Source: Acidobacteriota bacterium
GTDB lineage: Bacteria; Acidobacteriota; UBA6911; JACQSX01
NCBI GenBank assembly: GCA_016199665.1
Contig: JACQGG010000080.1
Coordinates: 1 to 14,484 of the forward strand
DNA: 14,484 bases
Direction: 5' to 3'
Of this stretch, positions 1 to 6,866 are shown piece by piece; positions within the stretch are counted from its first letter, which is position 1, and each line of letters starts with the position of its first letter. A model generated the notes under the pieces. That model saw only the letters and a list, made by a program, of their open reading frames with translations. It had not been told where the DNA came from and did not search any database. The position numbers and the translations under genes were made by a program.

Positions 1-2
1 GG

Positions 3-209
3 GACGGGAGTGACTCGAGGATGGGGTATCATGTCAGTCATGAAGGCGCCTGGGCAGACACAACCAATTTACCGTCGGAAGCCGAATTATGTCAAAATTG
101 TTTGCCCATTCTCCGCCGCTCGCTCGCGCGGTTCCGTGACGACCTTGGGCTGGTTCCGGCTGCGCCGGCGGCGCCAGCTGCGCCGGCCGCAATTCGGCAA
201 TTCCCTTGA
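3..209 (+). CDS. Possible short or 5'-truncated protein with Pro-Ala repeat tail, unidentified
   Basis: This frame is open from the left edge of the window to a TGA at 207-209. It could be the 3' end of a longer gene, or a 62-residue protein starting at the ATG at 21, which has a GGGAG about 10 bases upstream. I do not recognise it. It contains a CQNC pair and an Arg-rich stretch, then an Ala-Ala-Pro repeat (about 163-194) just before the end. The repeat copies differ only at third codon positions (GCT/GCG/GCC, GCG/GCA, CCG/CCA). That favours this frame being translated over the overlapping frame at 10-234. The stop codon lies inside the -35 box proposed for the next gene. No function is assigned. 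Confidence 0.35.
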   Translation, partial: DGSDSRMGYHVSHEGAWADTTNLPSEAELCQNCLPILRRSLARFRDDLGLVPAAPAAPAAPAAIRQFP

Positions 210-235
210 ATCGGGATCACGTCAAATGCTATGAT
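206..235 (+). promoter_or_regulatory. Predicted extended -10 promoter for the exopolysaccharide operon
   Basis: TTGAAT (206-211) and TATGAT (230-235) are separated by 18 bp. The -10 box is preceded by TG one base upstream (227-228), the extended -10 arrangement TGnTATGAT. The -10 box matches the sigma-70 consensus at 5 of 6 bases and the -35 box at 4 of 6. An A-rich run follows, and transcription would begin near 242, giving a leader of about 50 nt before the ATG at 291. All downstream genes to 8731 lack internal gaps, so this may drive the whole operon. It is a prediction from sequence pattern only. Confidence 0.5.
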
Positions 236-290
236 AAAAAAGGCACTTAAGGTGTCTGCGCCAATGTTTGCGCTTTGATCGTCGAGGTGA

Positions 291-2069
291 ATGTTGCGTA
301 ATAATCAGCTTCTGTCCGGATCGCGGAAAACGCAGCCCAAGAGCTTTTTGCCTGACTCGCTGCCTGTTGCGGTGCTGGCGATTGACAATGCAATCGAGTC
401 TATCACGCTACGACCGATCCTCGCGAAACTTAACTTTCGGATCATGGAAGCGAAGTCCCCTGCCGCAGCGCTGGAGGTGGCGCTAAAGCATACGGCGCGG
501 CTGGTGGTCGCATCCCTGAACCTTTCACAGCAGAGCGGCTATGAGTTCTGGCAGCATTTGCGCCAGCATAAGAGCACGGAAAGCACTTCCTTCCTGTTTA
601 TCACGCCCCAGGGAACGACTCCGGACAAGCTGATACAACATGAGACGTTTGCAAGCGACTACGTACAGCGCCCGCTTGACCTGGCTGAATTTGAGCGGCG
701 TTTGAATGGTGTCTTGAGATCCCGGCTGCCAGAGCGCCCGAAATCTTTCGAGGCGAGACCTAAAATGGCGCCCCCTGCAGGCGAGCCGAAATCGAATCCC
801 GAGGTCGCAGCGACGGGCCGGCCGTCTGGCGTCCGGAACGCGCGCATCTGGCAGGCTCGCTCCACTCCGTCACCCAATGACCCGAGCCCGGCGGCGTCCC
901 GGATTGATCCCCCTCCTGCGCCCGCGGCTCGTACTCGGAACCCGTTCACTCGAACCGGGACGCTGGAAGCGCCCGATCCAGTGATACACGAGAAGAGCGC
1001 CGTTTCTCCTCCGGACGAAGGCGTCATGTCCCGGGAGGCATGGCAGCCAAGGAAGCAGACTTCGCCGGCAGTTGTCGAAGGGCAGGCGCTGCCGGGCGCG
1101 CCGGCGACTGAAGCCAGGACACCCGCCGCTCGCCCGGTTTCGCCGGAGCCTGCAGCGGCCGAACCCGCCGGAGGCGCAGATGTCTCCTACAAAGAAGGGG
1201 TGGTCTTTGTGCTTGCTTCGATTCGGCGTGTCGAAGCAGGTCAACCGGTCGACCTGCAGAAGGGGATGTCCATCGCGCGCAGTATCATTGAGGGCCTTAA
1301 AAGAGGTCACGCGCTGCTGCTGCTGGCGACCGATCGCGTACCGGAGTTCTCGCTGGCTCAAAGCTCCGTGAATGTCTCAATCATCGCCTGCAGCATCGCA
1401 CGAACGCTGGGCATGGGCGAACATCGAATCCTGCGGGTGGCCCTGGCCGGCCTGTTGCATGATATCGGGAGCGTCAAGCTTCCCAAGAACTTGCTCTACA
1501 AGTCAGGTTCATTCACCGCTGCGGAGCGCGACGCGGTCGAGAGAGTGCCGGCTTATTCGGCGCAGATTCTGGCAAACATCGCGGGATTCGAATGGCTCCC
1601 CCAACTGGTGGCGAAGGTCAACGAGCGTGCCGACGGTGAGATGGCATCCCTGGGACCTGAGGAGCGAGAACTTCGGGATGAAGCTGACGCAGTCGGTATT
1701 GCCATGGTTTTCGAGGCTTGCACCCACAAGCGTCCGAATCGCGAAGCGATGACGGGGTACCAGACCCTGGAGGAGCTGATCAAGGGAGTCCATCAGTTCC
1801 CGGATCGCATCACCAAGGCGATGATCCGGAGTTTCTCCGTGTACCCTTTTAATGAATTCGTTCTGCTCAATACCGGGGAGATCGGGCAGGTCATTGACAT
1901 CCATACGGAAAATCCGATGCGCCCCGTTGTGCGGCTGCTTTTTACTGTCGACAAAGAACCCGTTCACGTATCCAGGGTTGTTGACTTGGCCCAGAACTCC
2001 TCCGTCCATATTACTCGTGCCATTACCTGGCGGGACCTTCCCTCGGCCGGTAAGGCTGCGAGGGGATAG
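291..2069 (+). CDS. Degenerate receiver / degenerate HD-GYP domain regulator
   Basis: The N-terminus (about residues 24-140) has a CheY-like receiver pattern, but Ser75 occupies the phospho-acceptor Asp position and Arg127 the conserved Lys position, so phosphorylation is unlikely. A Pro/Ala-rich, probably disordered linker runs from about 145 to 295. The C-terminal half is recognisable as HD-GYP (c-di-GMP phosphodiesterase family). The His390-Asp391 pair is kept, but the other metal ligands are changed: Ser358, Val419, Val443-Asn444 for the His-His pair and Met472 for Asp. The GYP triad reads Met-Ala-Ser (451-453). The tail around 522-575 resembles the usual C-terminal extension of such proteins. 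I infer a non-catalytic regulator, perhaps a ligand-binding or scaffold protein controlling the polysaccharide operon it heads. The ATG at 291 is preceded by GAGGTGA with no gap, slightly close for a Shine-Dalgarno. Confidence 0.8.
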   Translation: MLRNNQLLSGSRKTQPKSFLPDSLPVAVLAIDNAIESITLRPILAKLNFRIMEAKSPAAALEVALKHTARLVVASLNLSQQSGYEFWQHLRQHKSTESTSFLFITPQGTTPDKLIQHETFASDYVQRPLDLAEFERRLNGVLRSRLPERPKSFEARPKMAPPAGEPKSNPEVAATGRPSGVRNARIWQARSTPSPNDPSPAASRIDPPPAPAARTRNPFTRTGTLEAPDPVIHEKSAVSPPDEGVMSREAWQPRKQTSPAVVEGQALPGAPATEARTPAARPVSPEPAAAEPAGGADVSYKEGVVFVLASIRRVEAGQPVDLQKGMSIARSIIEGLKRGHALLLLATDRVPEFSLAQSSVNVSIIACSIARTLGMGEHRILRVALAGLLHDIGSVKLPKNLLYKSGSFTAAERDAVERVPAYSAQILANIAGFEWLPQLVAKVNERADGEMASLGPEERELRDEADAVGIAMVFEACTHKRPNREAMTGYQTLEELIKGVHQFPDRITKAMIRSFSVYPFNEFVLLNTGEIGQVIDIHTENPMRPVVRLLFTVDKEPVHVSRVVDLAQNSSVHITRAITWRDLPSAGKAARG

Positions 2070-2075
2070 TCGCGG

Positions 2076-3080
2076 GTGATGAAAGTTCCGGTGGCCGCAG
2101 TCCTGCTGTTTGCTCCGGCTCTCGTATGGGCTCAAAGCATCCAGCCTCCGGCGGTATCTGCCGGTGATTCCCAGGTCCAGCAGCCCCCGAGCGCTCCGCC
2201 GGCAACCTCTCCCGGCCTGTCACAGCCGGGCTATCTGTTGGGCCCGGGCGACACCCTGAAGGTGAACGTCTGGACCGGCAATGAGTACGTGCAGGATACC
2301 TTGACGATGGCGCCGGACGGCACCTTGTTCATTCCATTTTATGTCAACAAGCTGGTGAAAGCCTCCGGACTCACTGCTGCACAGCTTCGCGATCTGATTC
2401 AATCCGAACTGGACCAGATCTTTCAGCAGCCGATTGTGCAGTTGATTACGGTCGGTTTTGAAAGTCAGAAAGCTTTCCTGGTCGGTGAGACCACTACCGC
2501 GGGCCAGTTTCCGATTTTCGGAAATACGCGCATATTGGACTTTGTCGTTCAGCATGGCGGCTTTACTCCTCGGGCCAACCTTGCCGCCGTTCAGGTCACG
2601 CGGGCGGGCGCAGCCCAGTTGTCGGTCAACGTTCTGGATATCGTGCTCAAGGGAGATCAGTCTCAGAACCTGGTCGTCATGCCGGGTGACATCGTGTTTG
2701 TGCCGTCGCTGGAGACTGTGTCGAAGAGGTATTTCGTTCTGGGCGAAGTGAGAGCCCCGCAGATGGTTCAAAGTCCGCAGGATCTGAACCTGCTGGAAGC
2801 GCTTTCCAGAGCCGGAACCGTGGCGCCGACGGGAGAAGCCAGCCGGATATTTGTGGTGCGCCAGAATCCGGAAGGCTCCGAAGTGAAGGAAATCAAGTTC
2901 AGCGATATTTACAGGACGGGAGACCTGTCTCGCAATATACCGCTTCAGAGCGGCGACATCGTCTACGTGCCCAAGAACAGGCGCACCCGTGTAAACGATG
3001 TTCTCTCCGCAATAACTCCTTTGATGAACTTCATCCGTGACTCCGCTTTATTTTTGGATATTGTGCGCGGGAGAAGATAA
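2076..3080 (+). CDS. Outer-membrane polysaccharide export protein (OPX, Wza family)
   Basis: This protein would form the periplasmic and outer-membrane export channel for the polysaccharide, working with the kinase encoded next. Residues 1-19 look like a signal peptide ending Val-Trp-Ala. There is no lipobox Cys, so unlike E. coli Wza it is probably not a lipoprotein. A polysaccharide export domain covers about 52-128, opening with the family's typical GYLLGPGDTLKVNVW. Two SLBB repeats follow, near 129-175 (FLVGETTTAGQFPI) and 217-264 (FVLGEVRAPQMV). The last 30 residues form a possible amphipathic helix that could cross the outer membrane, as in Wza. GTG at 2076 is followed directly by ATG at 2079, so either may be the start; GAGGGG at 2060-2065 fits the GTG slightly better. 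It begins 6 bp after the regulator gene. Length (334 aa) is normal for the family. Confidence 0.92.
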   Translation: MMKVPVAAVLLFAPALVWAQSIQPPAVSAGDSQVQQPPSAPPATSPGLSQPGYLLGPGDTLKVNVWTGNEYVQDTLTMAPDGTLFIPFYVNKLVKASGLTAAQLRDLIQSELDQIFQQPIVQLITVGFESQKAFLVGETTTAGQFPIFGNTRILDFVVQHGGFTPRANLAAVQVTRAGAAQLSVNVLDIVLKGDQSQNLVVMPGDIVFVPSLETVSKRYFVLGEVRAPQMVQSPQDLNLLEALSRAGTVAPTGEASRIFVVRQNPEGSEVKEIKFSDIYRTGDLSRNIPLQSGDIVYVPKNRRTRVNDVLSAITPLMNFIRDSALFLDIVRGRR

Positions 3081-3083
3081 CCC

Positions 3084-5432
3084 ATGGCTCAGATCGAAGT
3101 TAATCTCAGGGATATTTATCGCGTTCTGAGGAAGCGGAAGTGGATCATTGTCGTTGCCCCGATTCTCATGGCGGTCGCGACTTTCTTCATGACGGCGCCG
3201 CCGGTGCCGGTTTATGAGGGCAAGGCGCTGGTCAAGATCAGCCGCAGCTCTATCCTGACCGGGCTTCTGGTCGACTATATCAGCTACAGTCCCTACGACA
3301 ACATGTCGACGCAAATCCTGGTGGTGACCAGCCGGCCGGTGCTGGAAGAGGTCGCAAAGCGGCTGAACATGATGCCCCCCGGGACGAATCCCGACAGCGC
3401 AGTGGACAACCTGAAAGGGCGGGTGAACGCGCGTCAACAGGGAAACAGCGATATTCTTGAGATCACGGCGACCGGACTTTCCCGGGAGCAGGCCATCACT
3501 CTGGCAAACCTCACGGCCGAGGTTTATATCAAACAGTCCGCCGCCGCCAAGAACAAGCGCATCGACGATACGGTTGATTTTGTCGGCAAACAGTTGGCCC
3601 TGACCGACGCTGACCTGAAGGAGGCGGAGGAGGCTTACACCGCGTTCAAACAGGCCAATGGGAACGCGCTGGCTCTCAACTCGACTCAAACGCTGGAGAT
3701 TCAGGAGAAGCGGTTCCTGTACCAGCAGAAGATGCAGGACGCGCGTGCCGCTCTGACCACGCTGGCGCGAGTGCAGCAAAGCAAGGACTACGAGGCGGTG
3801 TCGCAGGCCTTGCTGCAGTTGGATGAACCCATGTCGCGGACCTTGGGTGACGAACTGGCCCGGCGGTCAAGCTCCATGGCGGACCTGCGCAACAAGAAAG
3901 CAGATCTGCTGCGTTATCAGAGGGAAGCTTCGCCTCCGGTGATTGCCGTCTCCGCCCAGTTGAGCGCCGAAGAGCGTCGCCTGGAGTCGCAGGTGGGCGC
4001 CCTGACAAGGCGCCTGACGCGGGTGGCGTCTGAATACGAGAGACTGGACAAAGTGCTGGCCGGGCAGGAGGCCGATATCGCCCGCCAGCCGATGCTGCTG
4101 AGAGAATTGGAAAAGCTTCAAACTGCAATCAGGGAAAAGCAGGAGATGGCATCCAACCTCCGCAAACGCCTTCAGGACGCGGAAATCCAGCAGAAGGAAA
4201 AAATCGAGGACATCAGCTTTGTGGAGCGTGCCCAAAGCGCCGGCCGGCTGGCGGAAAACAGCCGCTACTACCAGGCCCTGATTGGAATGCTGGTCGGGGT
4301 GCTGCTGGGGGGCGTTTTCGCATTCGTGCTCGAGTCGCTGGATACCTCGATTGGAACCATCGAGGATGTTGAGGAATATATCAGCGCATCGGTGCTGGGA
4401 GTCATCCCGCACATCCAGATCGAAGAAGTCATGAGCCGGCTGAAGTTGGAGGACTTTCCCTCCCATGTCACCGGCGAGGATCTTAGCCGCTTTTCGCGGC
4501 TGGTGACCCACTTCGATCAGAAGTCGGTTGCCGCCGAGTCCTACCGTACCTTAAAGACCAACGTGGCCGGCGCCTTGGCCCGGAACGGGAGCAAAGGAAA
4601 GAAGGTTATCCTGATTACCAGCTCGGTGCTGCAGGAGGGGAAGACTACTTCGTCCTGCAACATCGCCTTGGCTTTTGCCCAGGGCGGGCAGAAGACGCTC
4701 CTGATTGACGCCGACTTGCGGCGTCCCATTACCGACAAGGTGTTCGGCGTGGAGCGATCCCCCGGGTTGACGGAGGTGCTCTTCGGTACCCGGACATTGA
4801 AGGAATGCTGCCGCACCGTGGAAGATTTCATTTTGGGAGACTTCGGTCTGAAAATGGCGCAACTGACGCCTGGTCTCGGGTTTCTCTACCTTCTGCCGGC
4901 AGGGCGGATTGCCGACAATCCGGCCGAGCTGCTCAACTCTGTGGCGATGGACAAGTTGATCGCCGAAGCCCGGGAAATGTTTGAAATTGTGGTGATCGAC
5001 GTCTCGCCGGTGCTGCCGGTGGCTGACGCCTCCATCCTGGCTCCTAAGGTGGACGGTGTAATCATGTCGTATCAGATCGGCCGCATCGGCAGGGAAGTGC
5101 TGAAGCGGTCCAAGATGCGGCTGGAGACCCTGGGCGCCACCATTCTGGGCATCATCATGAACGACATCCAGGCGGAAATCGACTACCGCCGCAGCGACTA
5201 CTATTATCACTACCGGTATCGATACGAGCCGAATCTGCCACAGGAAGGGGCGCCGTTGCTGGAGCGCCTGAAGCGAAAGCTCAGAGGGTCCAAATCTACC
5301 CGGAGTCCCGCCCGGCCGGCGGCAACGAGCAAGGAGACCCAGAATTTGCGGCCGCCGCCTCCGTCGGCTGCTTTCCCGCCTCCCGGCGACAGCGAGCTGC
5401 GCGACATCATGGGACTCACCGATGACAAGTAA
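3084..5432 (+). CDS. Wzc-type polysaccharide co-polymerase and bacterial tyrosine kinase (BY-kinase)
   Basis: This inner-membrane protein would set chain length and drive export together with the OPX protein, through cycles of autophosphorylation. A Wzz domain begins at the N-terminus, with TM1 near 20-37. A long coiled-coil periplasmic region follows, then TM2 near 398-418. The cytoplasmic kinase domain has Walker A at 514-521, A' at 540-548 (LIDADLRRP) and Walker B at 635-639 (IVVID). Seven tyrosines lie between 701 and 714, the expected autophosphorylation cluster. Oddities: the Walker A loop reads SVLQEGKT where PGEGKT or PGSGKT is usual; the proline-rich motif normally just before TM2 is absent; and a Pro/Arg-rich tail of 68 residues follows the Tyr cluster, which usually ends the protein. 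The gene starts 3 bp after the OPX stop, with GGGAG (3069-3073) as ribosome-binding site. Confidence 0.93.
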   Translation: MAQIEVNLRDIYRVLRKRKWIIVVAPILMAVATFFMTAPPVPVYEGKALVKISRSSILTGLLVDYISYSPYDNMSTQILVVTSRPVLEEVAKRLNMMPPGTNPDSAVDNLKGRVNARQQGNSDILEITATGLSREQAITLANLTAEVYIKQSAAAKNKRIDDTVDFVGKQLALTDADLKEAEEAYTAFKQANGNALALNSTQTLEIQEKRFLYQQKMQDARAALTTLARVQQSKDYEAVSQALLQLDEPMSRTLGDELARRSSSMADLRNKKADLLRYQREASPPVIAVSAQLSAEERRLESQVGALTRRLTRVASEYERLDKVLAGQEADIARQPMLLRELEKLQTAIREKQEMASNLRKRLQDAEIQQKEKIEDISFVERAQSAGRLAENSRYYQALIGMLVGVLLGGVFAFVLESLDTSIGTIEDVEEYISASVLGVIPHIQIEEVMSRLKLEDFPSHVTGEDLSRFSRLVTHFDQKSVAAESYRTLKTNVAGALARNGSKGKKVILITSSVLQEGKTTSSCNIALAFAQGGQKTLLIDADLRRPITDKVFGVERSPGLTEVLFGTRTLKECCRTVEDFILGDFGLKMAQLTPGLGFLYLLPAGRIADNPAELLNSVAMDKLIAEAREMFEIVVIDVSPVLPVADASILAPKVDGVIMSYQIGRIGREVLKRSKMRLETLGATILGIIMNDIQAEIDYRRSDYYYHYRYRYEPNLPQEGAPLLERLKRKLRGSKSTRSPARPAATSKETQNLRPPPPSAAFPPPGDSELRDIMGLTDDK

Positions 5433-5453
5433 TCGGGTTCCGGGGGTCAGCTA

Positions 5454-6866
5454 GTGGATAGGGTCGTTGCTGCCAGAAGCCAGCAGGCTCTGAGTCTGGT
5501 GCTGCTGGCGGGGTTTTGTCTTGGGGCTGCCTATCTTGTCTCCGGCGCTGAGGTGGGCGTGACGGCCCTGGTGATGGTGGGGCTGACAGTCGGTGTGGTG
5601 GCATTTCTCCGGGCTGAAGCGGCGATCTATCTGATCATCGTTGCCATGCTGCTGTCACCCGAAATAGGAATCGGGGAACTCAGCGGCGGAGAGCGCTCGG
5701 CCAAAGGAATCACGCTCCGCTTTGACGACTACCTGCTGGTGATCATCGGTCTTGCCTGGTTTTTTAAGTCAGCGGTCTACAAAGAACTGAATTTTCTGGT
5801 TAACACTCCGATCAACAAGGCCATGTACCTTTACTCGGCAGCCTGCATCTTGTCGACCTTGCTCGGCATCCAGGCCGGCAATGTGAATCCCATCATCGGA
5901 TCGCTGTTCGTGCTCAAGTACCTGGAGTACTTTTTTCTTTTCTGGATGGTTGTCAACTCCACTCACAGCCAGGCCCAGATTCGTCGCTATTTCTTCGTCC
6001 TGGTGGGCGTGGCGTGTGTGGTGAGCCTGGTGGCGATTCTGCAGATTCCGTCCGGCGCCCGAGTCACGGCTCCCTTTCAGGGCGAGCACGGCGAGCCCAA
6101 TACGCTGGCGAGCTACCTGCTGCTGATCATGGCGCTGGTGCTGGGAGTGGCGCTGACGGCAAAGAAGTACGGCTGGGCCCTGATGGGCCTGTTTTTCTTT
6201 ATGCTGATCCCCTTCATCTACACCTTGTCGCGGACCTCGTACGCCGCGTTCGTGCCGGTACTTTACGTGCTCTGCTACGTGACGCGAAAGTATTTCCTGA
6301 TGGCCGCGCTGACGATCATCGCGCTCATTGTCCTGGCCGCCCCGGAGGCGGTGCTTCCGGCTGTCGTGATCAGCCGGATAAAGTCGACATTTGGAGAGCC
6401 CAAGGTGTCCGGGCAGATTATGGTGCAAGGGCGGCGCTTTGATCCTTCCACCGAGGCGCGCTTGACCAGTTTTGGCGACGCGCTCGATGCCTTTCAGCAG
6501 AAGCCGCTGTTCGGGTGGGGGGTCACGGGAAGGGGATTCATCGACTCTCAGTATTTTAGAGTCTTGATAGAGACAGGTGCGCTGGGGACGGTCCTGTTTG
6601 TGTACCTCATGGGTCACGTGTTCTTTATCGCTCGAAAGGCGATCGTCACTTTTCGAGGCCGGGACCCTTTGTTCTACGGTTTGTCCTGTGGATTTGCGGC
6701 TGGCGCCGCAGGGCTGTTGGTTGCCTGCCTCGGCACCAACGTATTTATCATCGTCCGCATCATGGAACCGTTCTGGCTCGTCTGTGCCATGCTTTGCGTG
6801 CTGCCGACGGCGGTCAAACCGGAAGAAAGTGCCCTTCCCGCGGCGAGACAGGTGAGAGCCGCCTGA
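5454..6866 (+). CDS. O-antigen ligase / Wzy polymerase-like membrane protein
   Basis: A very hydrophobic protein of 470 residues with roughly ten to twelve predicted membrane spans, typical of the Wzy/WaaL superfamily. The C-terminal half carries the family's characteristic segment: QKPLFGWGVTGRGFIDSQYF followed by LIETGALGTVLFVYL, the region after the large periplasmic loop that in relatives contains catalytic residues. Members join undecaprenyl-linked glycan units end to end (polymerase) or onto an acceptor (ligase). Beside export and co-polymerase genes, polymerase is the more likely role, but the sequence alone cannot decide. The start is GTG at 5454, after a G-rich stretch (5441-5447) that can serve as ribosome-binding site. 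The stop overlaps the start of the next gene by one base (TGATG), suggesting translational coupling. Confidence 0.85.
   Translation: MDRVVAARSQQALSLVLLAGFCLGAAYLVSGAEVGVTALVMVGLTVGVVAFLRAEAAIYLIIVAMLLSPEIGIGELSGGERSAKGITLRFDDYLLVIIGLAWFFKSAVYKELNFLVNTPINKAMYLYSAACILSTLLGIQAGNVNPIIGSLFVLKYLEYFFLFWMVVNSTHSQAQIRRYFFVLVGVACVVSLVAILQIPSGARVTAPFQGEHGEPNTLASYLLLIMALVLGVALTAKKYGWALMGLFFFMLIPFIYTLSRTSYAAFVPVLYVLCYVTRKYFLMAALTIIALIVLAAPEAVLPAVVISRIKSTFGEPKVSGQIMVQGRRFDPSTEARLTSFGDALDAFQQKPLFGWGVTGRGFIDSQYFRVLIETGALGTVLFVYLMGHVFFIARKAIVTFRGRDPLFYGLSCGFAAGAAGLLVACLGTNVFIIVRIMEPFWLVCAMLCVLPTAVKPEESALPAARQVRAA

Noticed and set aside
242..290. Possible c-di-GMP riboswitch or sigma-54 promoter in the operon leader
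   Set aside because: The leader is only about 50 nt, too short for a known c-di-GMP riboswitch, and no GG-N10-GC sigma-54 spacing is present.
1509..2135. 208-codon minus-strand frame across the end of the regulator gene
   Set aside because: It overlaps the conserved HD-GYP region and the junction with the export gene; no recognisable domain.
3048..3779. 243-codon minus-strand frame under the kinase gene
   Set aside because: It is antisense to the Wzz domain and coiled coil of a well supported gene; the Leu/Arg/His-rich translation has no domain.
5769..6617. 282-codon open frame on the minus strand inside the ligase/polymerase gene
   Set aside because: Its Arg, His and Gln-rich composition is the typical complement of a hydrophobic membrane-protein gene; no motif or ribosome-binding site supports it.
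6794..6865. 24-residue N-terminal extension of the amidotransferase
   Set aside because: Using the earlier start would prevent exposure of the catalytic Cys at position 2 and overlaps the end of the preceding gene.
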